DNA from: Apricaphanius iberus | Lineage: Eukaryota > Chordata > Actinopteri > Cyprinodontiformes > Aphaniidae | Reading direction: 5' to 3' | NCBI GenBank assembly: GCA_028564705.1 | Contig: JAPXFQ010002924.1 | Coordinates: forward strand, 2,137,001 to 2,201,000 | Length of the DNA stretch: 64,000 nucleotides | In this document: positions 36,101 through 48,100 of the stretch, piece by piece | Layout: each line of letters starts with the position of its first letter | Numbering within the stretch: position 1 is the stretch's first letter | Notes under the pieces: model-generated | What the model was told of the DNA's origin: nothing | The model's database searches: none | What the model saw: only the letters and a program-made list of their open reading frames with translations | Translations under genes and position numbers: made by a program

Positions 36101-39100
36101 CTCACTACTGTTTTCCACCAATACAATGCTGAATTTACAGACATTCTCAAACATTTTCCTTAAAGTTCCAGTTTTTCAAACAATCATTATTGCAGCTCTA
36201 TCCTTTCATAGCCTGTTTCCCCTTCTGTGACCCTGATTATCCTTTTCATGAGACTATCCTACAGCAACAGAGTATCTTCAGTCGGAGGCTTCTTCAGTTT
36301 TGCTGCAACACAGGCTGCAGGAAAATTTTTCTCCCCACAACTACAACAACTCCTTAAAAATGAAATAGTTATGAGCTACAACACCTAATTTCCCTCTGGG
36401 ATCAGTAAAGTATTTTTGAATTGAATTTGAACTGAATTACAATATTATAGACATCACCTCTCTAGAAGGGTTCAAGGAAACATTGTTTTTGCATGAACTG
36501 CTAATCATCAACCAAAATCCGCCTCCTCGTTGGTCTCTGATGAGAACCAACTCTCTCCTTGTAGGTTCTGTGAGTTGAGAGGCCCACACTAGACCTCCAG
36601 CCAATTTGATAAAAGAACTACACAAATATTTCCTCCCACACAAGTCTTGGCATACTCAGGCTTTGCAGGTATTTGGCAGACACCTTGTAAACCACCCCAC
36701 TTTCACCTTACCTAACACACAAGACCTCCCCTGCCTTATCTTCCTAAAACAACTACACTCATCCTTCAGACCATTAAGCCAGCTGTTATTATCCTCAGTC
36801 ATTCGTGGGCTGAATGTAAGTAAAGTTTTGTCTATTTGATAACTTCCTTGTGTTTCACAGCATAAAACAAACATTTAGACTCAAGTGGTGAAGACTAAGG
36901 GTTCCTGAGGAAAGACAAAACACAGTGCAAGAGCCACAGCTGTTAATCTGGTAAGAGGTCACTCACAGTAAACACAAGCTTTTTAAAGAGGGTCTGGAAA
37001 GGCCTTCAGTTCACAAGCAGTGAGGAATGGGAGGAGATTTGTTAGAGGAAGAGTACACGGACCTTATGAGAACTTCCCAGCTCCTAAGTGTATAGTTTAT
37101 ACGTGCAGGCACAACATTTCCTTTTCCTCACAGCAGTTTCTGAGCCTGGAAAAACTCAAAGTCACAGAATGTCCCCTTACATCATTATGTGGAAACTGAT
37201 TTTAGCTTTCATCATGTCCACTTGTCATAATCTGGCCCAGCTTTAATTAACACCAATCCTGCAAACTTTAGTATAGCAATGAGAGTAGGGATGGGTACCG
37301 AAACCCGGTATTAAATTAGCACCGGACTAAGGTCGTATTCATCTTTTGCGGGAGATATAAACACAAGCCAAACACTGTATTGGCCGCCCGCTCCCCCTTA
37401 AAAAACACACACCACGGGAACTGATGGTGGGAGGAGCGACTGCTGCTACAAGCTTCGCTCACCAGTAGTTACACAGACACGTTGGCAGAGCGAACGACAC
37501 AATCCAAACTTTGGCTTTGTTTTACAAAAATAGTAGAAACCGACAATGCACACTGTCACAAATGCAATAAAAGCTTTGCTTGTAAAGGCCAGAACACAAG
37601 TAATTTGACCAAACACTTTGCTAAAATACACCAAAACAAAGAGAGTTTTTTTGACCGCCTGAGTGCTGCAGCATTAGGGTGCAGTGATACAGAAAATGGA
37701 TGGGTGGATGTTATATTGTTGTTCTCAATGTTCGCAGGGCTTATTTTGCACTATACACTTTAGCATTCGAAATCTTTCATTTTGGCTCTTGCATTGTTTA
37801 ATAGGGAAGTTATGTTTGATATTTTTCTTTGAATACCTTAAACTTTTTTTAAAAGACAACATAGTATTTATAGTTTTAGATATATAAAATAATTGGTTTA
37901 TATAGTGTTTTTATTAAATTATTAATTTCTTGCCTTTTATTTTGTAGACATTATTTTCTGTGCTTTATTGTTCCAATTATTAAAAAATAAAACAATTATA
38001 GTTCATTATTTGTGCTTTTCCCCTTTTGTTTTAGTCTTTCAAAAAAAAAGTACCGATAAAGATACCGATAAAGTACCGAATCGATAAGGACTATCGTTAA
38101 GAGTAGCAGTATTGATAAATCCTTAACGATACCCATCCCTAAATGACAGATCAAGATTGTTAAAAGTTGGCAGGGAGGGAAGGAGATTTTAACTTAGATT
38201 TAAAATGTTTAATTTTGGTTTCTCAATCTCTTTTGGGACACTGAAATGGAGTCTGCTATGGTACATTACCCGGTCCTGTTCTCCACACAGCTCAAATATT
38301 TTCTCTCTAAACATTGCACCATATCAAAGCAATGCACACACACATGGGGTGGAGATTCAGGGGGAACACAATGTATGTTTTTGTCTATTAGTGCACATTT
38401 TTCAATGGCACAACAGCTCTATTTCCATCTTTTGCTCATCACGCAAACTAAGGTTTCTAAAGAGGCAGACACAGTGGTTTTAACCTAAAACACACACATT
38501 TATTTAAAGATGTGAAGATAAAGCTAAGTGCTGAAGAGATCCACAGTACTAGCAATGCAAAAACTCTACATCACTGCAAGCATGCAATCTAAAAAGAGGC
38601 ACAAAACAACATCCTTTTACGTCCATTTAGTGTTTGTTTCTTCTAAATTCATAATAAAAAGAATGACATGTTTATAACCAGGAAAGCATTACCTCAGAGG
38701 CAGGGCACTCTGGAAAATACAGCTGGAAACACAGATTGTGTGGGTCTTGAATACAAAGCAGCTCTCCTCCTTTTTCTTACTAATGTTCACTGTCAAGAGT
38801 CCTCACTTAAACCGTGGCCCGGCTGCCTGTTGGTGTCATGCTGTGGTTCAATGGTTTGCTACGCTCTTTGTTGGGAAATGATAAGGTTCACTTTATCTGC
38901 ACTTTAAGAGTGACAGTATGCAAACTGCAAGCCAAACAAGTGGCCACAAGGGGACCACTTCACAAACACATGCACAGTGACAGTGCCATCTAGAGAACCA
39001 CATCATAGAGTACACAAATTTTCCGCATTATAACTCACCTGTAATGCATATAGATTCAAATAGATAACCAAGACAGGAATTTATCCGGTTATGGGCAGAA

Positions 39101-42100
39101 CTAAGTGGTGAAGTAATTGAGTACACAGTAACATAACTACATTGTACTTTAGTGAATCTTAGATATCATGAGCTAGAGCGGGGCACATATGAAGTTATCA
39201 GATGTCAGTCATTCTTCAAGACAAATGAGCAACAGCCATACCATACCATTTTGCACGTTTGCGCTTTTTCTAAACCTTCGCTGACATGATGCTAGGCGGA
39301 CCGCAGCAACACAGACGACTTGACTGACATGTTGAAATAATGCAGTACATCCAGTGAAAAACCACCAATAACCAGAAACTAGAGAGGGATTTTTTTTTTC
39401 CACCAACACAGCGGATAGACGCACAACCTACACTAGTTACACAACTCCCATTTCTATTGTTTGCAATTTGCAGTCACAGTGTTAGCTTATTTGTTAGCCG
39501 CCAAAGCTCACCTGAAGGTTTTGCTGCAGACTGTTTAATCATCGTTTCAATCGCTTCTTCTGATAGCTGCAATCCAAAGACATCTTATTTCCTTATAAGG
39601 GAGCGAGTCGATGGGACTGTATGCAACTTTCCCATTCTGTTTTTTTTTATAAAGGCAATTAGTGCAACTAAAAAGCCACAACACAGATGATCGCATCCGT
39701 TTCTGGTGACAGCGCGAGAGCGACATAGAAATAATTATTCTGGACGCCTCCCTGGTAAGGTGTTCCGGGCACGTCCCTCTGAGAGGAGGCCCAGATGAAG
39801 ACTCGCTGGAGGGACTATGTCTACCGGCTTGCCCGGGAGCGCCTCGGGATTCCTCCCGAGGAGCTGGCCCAAGTGGCCGGGGAGAGGGAAGTCTGGGTCT
39901 CCCTGCTTAAGCTACTGCCCCCGCGACCCGACCCCGGATAAGCAGAAGAAGATGGATGGATGGATGGATGGACCACTGTATGAAACGAAAACTAAAAACA
40001 TTTTCTCATTAAATTTTGTTCGTTTTAGTTAGTTTTGTGAACACTCGTTACAGTTTCAGTTCGTTTTCGTTTTGCATCAAATTCTGATTTTTTATTTTTA
40101 TTTCAGTTAACAGTCACTTCTAGTTTTCGTTATTTTGCACGTTTTTGTTAACAATAATAACACTGCTTTGGACTGTGGCATTTGTTTACAGGCTGCTAAA
40201 ATCTGATGGCACAAAAACTGAAAGCAGGCTGAAAGCATAATGTTTCAATCCCTATGCTTTACAGTGAATATGGTGTTCTTGGGAGGCAGCTCAGCATTCT
40301 TCCCCCTCCAAACAAGGTGAGTGGCATAGTCTCATCTGACCACATGGGTCCAGACACGGGCTGGCTTACGCAGGGGGACTTTTCAAATTCTGCAGGATTT
40401 TAATCTATGACTATTTAGTGTGTTACTAAAAGTAACCTTTTTTACTGTGATTCCAGCTCTCTTCATGTCATTGACCAGTTCCTTCAGTGCCGCTCTGGGC
40501 TGTTTACTTACTTTTTTCAAGATCATGTGTACTCCACAAGTTGAGATCTTGCATTGTGCCCAGGTAAGGTAAACTGTAAGTGATCTATTTTCTAATAGTT
40601 GCTCCAACAGTTGATCTCTTCTCACCAAGCTTTTTGCCTGTTATAGATTGACTCATACTAGTCTTCTCCAGGTATACAATCTTGTCCCTGGTTTCCTTGG
40701 ACAGCTCTCTGGTCTTGGCCATGATGTAGGTTAGAGTCTGATTCTTTGACAGTGTGTGCAAGTGTCTCTTATAAAGTCAACCTCATAGTCTAGGAGAGGA
40801 AGCCAGAGTACCAGGATGGAACCAAAGCATCTATACTTCAATAAGAAAGGCTGGGATTTGAACCCAGGACATTATTGCTGCAAGGCAGCAGTGCTACCAA
40901 CTGTGCCCCAATTCCATGGCATTCTTATGTGTTCTATATGGAGCATGGAATCTTGCCAAAATTAAAAATAACTACATAAATAACTACATAAATATGTAAA
41001 TAACTGCATAAAATCATTTAGAATTACCATCAGAAATAAGCAAATTAATGTGTAAGTAAATAAATAGATTTACAAGCAAAGTTCCAAGTGAATAAATGTA
41101 TGAGGACATAAAATGGAAATAAAAAATACATATAAATGGAAATAAATAAAAATTTATAATTATGTATTTGCACGTAACAACCTAGAACAGAATAAAAGTG
41201 ACAGAGCCCTCTAAACAGCTTATTTTGAAAGGTACTGAAATTGTCAGGAACTGAGCAGGAAAGATCACTTGTGTGAGATTTATTTTGTGCAAAGAACTTC
41301 AGTGACATGTTTAGTGCAGACCATAGACCTATTATAACATTAAAAAGTTTTAACAGGTCCCCTTTAATATGCCATAATGAATATGCAAACTGAAGCCTAG
41401 TTTAAACTACTACAACGGCGAATTTGCACACAGACGCAGACATATTGACGGAGATGTTTGTCGTTTATGGTTGTCCGTTTCTTTCTCTCCGTTCTCCATT
41501 GATTTTTCAGCGTTATAAAACACAGCAGCCTTTTTTTGTTGTTTTCCTACACCTCCTTGTGTTCAAAAATCCAGATTAGATAAATTACTCTTTCAATATA
41601 AAACATGTAGTGCCCAAACGCTGCAGTAACTACTGATTGAAGTGACTGTAGAGCCTCGTTCTAGTGAAACGATCTATGGCTGTTGCTAAACTGACCAATT
41701 ACAGGCATACACTGTACGCTAACGGAGACGGATAGTTAGAAAATAGTGCTTGATTCCGTCCGTCCTTGCATAGGTGACGGAGATCCCTTGCGTCGACGGA
41801 TAATGGTGCTGAGTCAATCCGTCTCTGTCAAAATGGAGTAGTATAAACTAGGCTTTAACGATCAGTCTTTCAGTAGCTAGGCCTAACTAGCTAAGAATAA
41901 TATATTATTACTGAAAACTTGTTGATTAAATAAAATTACTCTAAAGGCTGATTGCAACATACATGTACATACTGATGAAATATTGGGAAGGTTATTCAAC
42001 CATTAATTCAGCTGTGTTGGAGTTGGGACATACCCAAAAATGCAGGGCACCGGCTACTGAAGACTGGAGTGGGATATCTCAGATTTAGAATATGCTTTAT

Positions 42101-45100
42101 CATTTTTTTAATGGTCCAGCAGCACTCCAGATCTAAGTCCCATTGAGGCTTACATATTTTTTCACATTTTCTAGCCAATCTTACTGAGTTTGAGCTATTT
42201 TGCAAAAATAAGATGAAATGTGTCTCTAGTGGTGCAAAGCTTGTAAAGACAAAGAGCAAAAAAAAAACTTGTAGCTAAAACTGCACCAAAACCTGATTCT
42301 AAAAGTATAGAATCCACATTTTTCAGATTCAAAATTGTAAGAACAAATGAAAACATTATCTCTTTCTTCCACTTTGCAATTTTTGTTTAAACATTACGTA
42401 AACCCCAAAGAAAAATCATCAAAGACTTGTCAGTGTAAAGCGAATAAATGTAAAAAATTCAGCTTTAGAAATGCAATTCAGGACTGGCCAGCCTCTCTCT
42501 GCTAATATCGCATCTAAACAAGACAAACACTGATCATGAGGGTCAAGCAAATTGAGGCAATTTGCCCTGTCAGTGCAGAGAAAAGTTTGAATACTATTGA
42601 AGATATGCAAAATTTGCCATTGTGAATGCACAAAAGACCCATTTATGTGAGGTCATTGTGAGTGTTAGGCAGGCCAGGAGTGGGAAGCATCCAACTGTTA
42701 TGGCCTGGAAAAGTGCTCAACAGAAACAAAGTGGGAACATGTCTTCCAGTCTATTTACCTGGTGCACAACCCAGATCTGTACAGCAAATGCATTGCTGTA
42801 GGTAACATAAGCACCAAGCATTAGAGATAAATAGCACTAAAAATACTTTAGTATAAAAATTGGACAGAATGAAATTCTACACTGTTAAAAGAGGTAATCT
42901 TCTCATGTTTCTGGTCAATGTGTTGAGTCTAGAGTGGTAACAAAGACCAGACATTATTCTTCGTTTGCTGAGAGATGGCTTCTGAGAAAGCATAGATGAA
43001 ATACAACTTTCCAGTATTCATACACTCTCAAATTAAACTTTGCTGGAAGCGTAATGCTGATTTTCCTTCTTCTTTATTTCATCTAGTGGGTGGATATTTT
43101 TCAATGACACTCTTTATCTTGGTTTCTAAGCCCACTGGATGTGAGTGGGATCTCTGAAGGCAGAACGCTAACTATCAAATTATGCATGATCCTAAATGAA
43201 GACAGCCTTGTCTCTGGGCATAACTACAGTGTAAAAAGAAAAAGTATCTTAACTCTGGTGTTTCATCTGTGCATGCCCAAATTCTTTGAATATCTCAGTT
43301 CATACCAGTACTTGCCATGAAATTCATCTGTTAACTCATGTGAGCAGCTGTGCCCTGGGACTGCCTGCATGTCAGGAAACAGCTGTGGGGATTCACAATA
43401 CCTTAACCAGTTCCACATTCTGCCCTTAAGGAGAGCCAGCCATGTGAGATCATGCTTTTAGGTGTGTCCAATTACCAGGGCCAGCTCAGAGCTGTGCACT
43501 GTCAGAGGACTGAACCAATATGCTTCTCTTTGGCAGCAAAGAATGTTATTATAAAAGTGTTGTGCGAGCATAGTGTTTTTCTTGACATTAAAAACATAGT
43601 TCCCAAAAAGCATTTAAACAACACCGCTATGCAATCCTGCTAAGACTTCCTGAACGTAAGTAATACTTGTGTGTGTGCCAGCGAACATCTCTGCATTAAA
43701 TCAGCCAGTCAACTGATTCTGGCAGGGTCAGTATTTGGATAACAAATGAAGCATAGCTGTGGGGGTCACTGAAAATCTTAGTGGACGGCTGAACCTGAAA
43801 AGGAGAGAAGCAGCAGGTTTAGTCTCCCAAAATAAATGGAAAAAAAGCTGGAAAAGGGAGAACATATGTCTTTAACTATCACCACCACACCCCAGCAGAG
43901 AATGGAAAAGTGGTTAACCCACTGAGAAATTTACTTACCAGCTACTTTATAAATTATGAAAATGCTGTACCTTGCAAAAGTATGTACTGTAGAACCCCTT
44001 AACTTATTCATTTTTTACATTACAGTCACAAGTTTTAATGTAACTTTGGGGGAATTATAAGTTACTTATTAAAATAACAGCGCATACAGCAGATTTTAAA
44101 CAACTCCTCAGTTGTTCTCTAATTAGTAAATAGTAGGGGTGCTGGAAAGAAATCCATTCACATCCGAATCCCGATTCCTTTGTAACGATTTAAGATTCTG
44201 GATCGATCCAAAATGTTACAGTTTCAAATATTAGAAATATGTTTTGTAAACCTTTACAGCCTAATTATTTGCTGTGCGTATTGTTTGTCAGGTAATGGCC
44301 TCCACAGTGTGTCGTTTCAGCAAGGGGCGGGTCTGACGCAATACCAGCGTGTTAGCTAACCAGCTGTAGCTGATAGCCTGATGATTCAGCATGGAGGAAG
44401 AAAGAAAAATACAGCCTTAACAGTCTTCGCTGAAGGTAAATGTTTGGGCCATCTGAAAGGAATTCTCAATGCCAATAACCACCCTTAGCTACCTTATTTA
44501 GACCTACTTTTTTTTAGAAATCTGTGAGTATATAAGAGCAATCTTTCTTTTAAAAGCCACACACGAACATCCGGAGAAGCTGGACACCTGAGACATTCAA
44601 GGAACATTAGAAATATATGCTGAGTTCGTTAACATAAGGTATTTTAAAATTTTTACCAAAAAAAATGAAAATAATAATGAAAATTCTTAAAATAAGCCAT
44701 AAACTTCTGTTGGCAGCGGCTGGTAAGCAACATTTTGTGCATAGTAAATATACACAATTTATTTTCCACTAAATACTAAAGAACAAAAAAAAAAGATGCA
44801 CTTTTTCTATTAATTTTGTCTTCCCAAAATATCTCAGCATTGTTTTAGAAATATAAAGCTGTTATAATCATCTTGGATCTAATTGCAATTTCATATCTTG
44901 TAAATTTTGTACTAGTTCCGTTCTTTCAACGGTATACTTCAGGCAAAATAGTACAGCATGTTCCACAGTCTCTTCTTAAAGACAAGAAGACATGGTTTTA
45001 AGAGATTGTAAAATACATTTTGTGTTGATGCAAAACCTTTTTTGTCTGTGCTACAAAACCAGCAACCTCTGTAGCACCAGTGCTATAAGCAGAAAAACGT

Positions 45101-48100
45101 AACATACAGTCCTGTTAAATTCACGGCTAACTACATCACAGACACTTGGCAGATGGAGCCACACATCGATTGATGTGAATGTGATGTTCCATACTGAAGC
45201 AAATCAATAGAATCTCCCATAACAAATATGGTCATGGTTACAAAAAATTCTACAAATATGCTGGTTGCAGTGTAGATTGATAACTTAATATATTACATTT
45301 AATAGAGGACAATAGTTGATCCTGAAATGTGCAAATCTCCCCTCCCCAATTGATAAAAAAAACTAGATAAGAATCAAGAATTGCTTCTGAATCGAATCAT
45401 CACAAGAATCAGACATTTAAATGAATCGTTAGATTTTGTAAGATTCACATCCCTAGTAATTATTATCCATTTATTCTGTAAAGGCCTTTAGATGTTTGTT
45501 TTTTTGTTTTTTATTGAACTGTAAACAAACAGCCTTATAAAGACCAAGGAACTCACCAGACGGTCAGTGATACAGTTTTTGGAGAACTTTAAATTAAGAG
45601 CTGCTCCTTAGTTTGTCGCCTAAAAATTGAGAAAATACGACACAACTGCAAACACAACAAGACATGGCCAACCACCTAAACTGGAAGGCTTGGCAATAAG
45701 AGCATTACTCAAGCGAAACAGCCAGGTCCATGGTAACACCAAAGCTTAGATAGGGAGAATCGATTTGCGAGATGACTATAACGTTTTACACTTAACAAAT
45801 CGAGTCTATGGAAGAGTGGCAAGAAGAAAGCCATTGTTAACAAAAGCCCACAAAAAGTTCCATTTGTACTTTACCACTTCTCCATAGATGTAAATTTTCC
45901 TGAAAAGATTCTATAGTCAGATGGCAGATCACTAACATTGTAGATAACCCTGATAACCCTGGTAAACACACGCAAGAGCAAAACAGGGTGGTGGTGGCAA
46001 TGTCGAGGTGGGAGAATACTTCTCTTCAGCAGGAATACAAATGCTGGGCAGAGTTATTGAGCAGATGGATGAAGACAAATGCATGCCATTCCTGTCAGAA
46101 ATTCTATTAGAGAGAGCATTAAGCTTGAAATCAGGGTGGAAGTTGACCTTACAGTCAGACAATTATCCTAGGCATAAAAGTTGATGGTTTTGTATCAGTC
46201 TGGTCTATTGCGTAAAATCCAAATGACATGCAATTAGGTTTGTAGTAGGTCTGTGCGCTATATTGGTTCATAGCGAAAACCGGTGTTTATTTTCGTTATG
46301 ATATGAATTTTTAATATACCGCTATACCAGTTATCAGTACATGCAATGTCTATAATGTGTGATGTGGAAAAGTGTTACAGCACACACAACCTGCACACTA
46401 TCCCCACAACATCAAAACTAAAATTTTGAAGTAAGTACAGCTGCTTGCAGGAGCTCTCAGAGGGAGGCACACAAGAGTAACTAATTCCAAAAAGATGACC
46501 ACGTCTGAAGAAGTTTATCAGTTTTAAAAGGTCAGACGTGAACCAAACAGAATATCTTTCACAAGTGCAATTGATGGTAAGCAGTAGGGGGAGTGTAGAG
46601 CGGTATTTGACCAGCTGTAGGTAGCCTACACGGTGTCAAAAGCAGTAGGGAGGAAAGCAACAATAGCAGTATATATACCATGTGTATAAATATATGGTCT
46701 TATATCATTCTACAATACTGCTGCTGTCTTTTTTCTGTCATTCTTGGAAAATTAACCAGCTGATGATCGCAGAGGGTTGCCATGTTTTTTTTTTTTTACT
46801 ATACATATCCTGCAGTCTATCTGGCCTGAGTTCTGTACTATGCTGCCTAGTAGAATTATCCAGTACTAAGTGCTATGCAAAGCAAGTAGACACAGTCTGC
46901 TGCTTGCGTCAACACAAGGTTAAAAAGCAAGAAAGACGGTATTTTCGTTTTACTAGAATCATAATAATTTTAATTATTTTCATAGTATTTAACTGTGTCT
47001 GGACATGGAAAAATTCCAGTCAATATGATGGTAAAATTGGCTATTTAAAGCCAAGCTAGGACATTAATTATTTTCTTTTAAGATAATGTCGGTAAGAACA
47101 GACTTGTACACACTAAAAACTCCTGGGTCAAAAATGACCCATAATGGGTTATTTTTGACCCAACTCCTGGGTTAAAAAGGGACCAACTAATTTATGGGTT
47201 ATTTCAACCCAGACAATTGGGTCATTCTTTTTGACCCAAATTCTGGGTTAAATACCTGACCCAAATGTTGGGTTAAAAAAACCAACATTGTAGCTAATAT
47301 AACCCAAATTCTGGTTCAAAAGAACAACTCAATATATGGGTTGAAATAACCCAAAAAATAGTTGGTCCCTTTTTAACCCAGGAGTTGGGTCAAATATATC
47401 CCATTATGGGTTACTATGCCAGTAAGCCTTATTTCAGAAAATAAAACTCATTTACTGCAGCTTTCCATCTATCCATTTTCTGAACCGCTTAGTCTTCCAG
47501 GGGTCATGGGGGTGCTGGTGCCTATCTCCAGCTGTCAACGGCAAGAGGCAGGGTACACCCTGGACAGTTAGGACAAACAACCATGCCAAACAACCACACC
47601 TGAGATTTAAAGTGATCAATTAACCTGACTGTTTGGACTGTGGGAGGAAGCCAGAGTACCCGGAAGGAACCCACACATGCACGGGGAGAACATGCAAACT
47701 CCATGCCGGGAAACGAACCCACAATCTTCTTGAGGCAAGGCAACAATGCTAACCACTGCGCCACCGTAATTTCCTGCAGCCAAACACAAACTAAAAACAC
47801 ATATTTTTGGTGTCGTTCTTCCTCTTCTTTTGAATTTCTGGTAGACTCATGTGTATGTCTATATTGTACTTGTACACAACTGATAATGTGATTGTTCATA
47901 TTATAGAGAATTGTTGACATTATAATATAATAACTCCATAAAATACACCACTCCAACAAAAAAAATACATTAGAGAGCCAACCCTATAACCCATAACATG
48001 GGTTATTCTTTGAGAAATAACCCAGAAACCCAAACAACCCAGGATTTGGGTCAAAATATTAGCCATATAACCCAGAAAATGCTTACTCTCTGAAAAAATA

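Noticed and set aside
46682..47059. 125-codon plus-strand frame inside hAT-like element 2
   Set aside because: Runs of hydrophobic residues from AT-rich DNA, without BED finger or transposase motifs.
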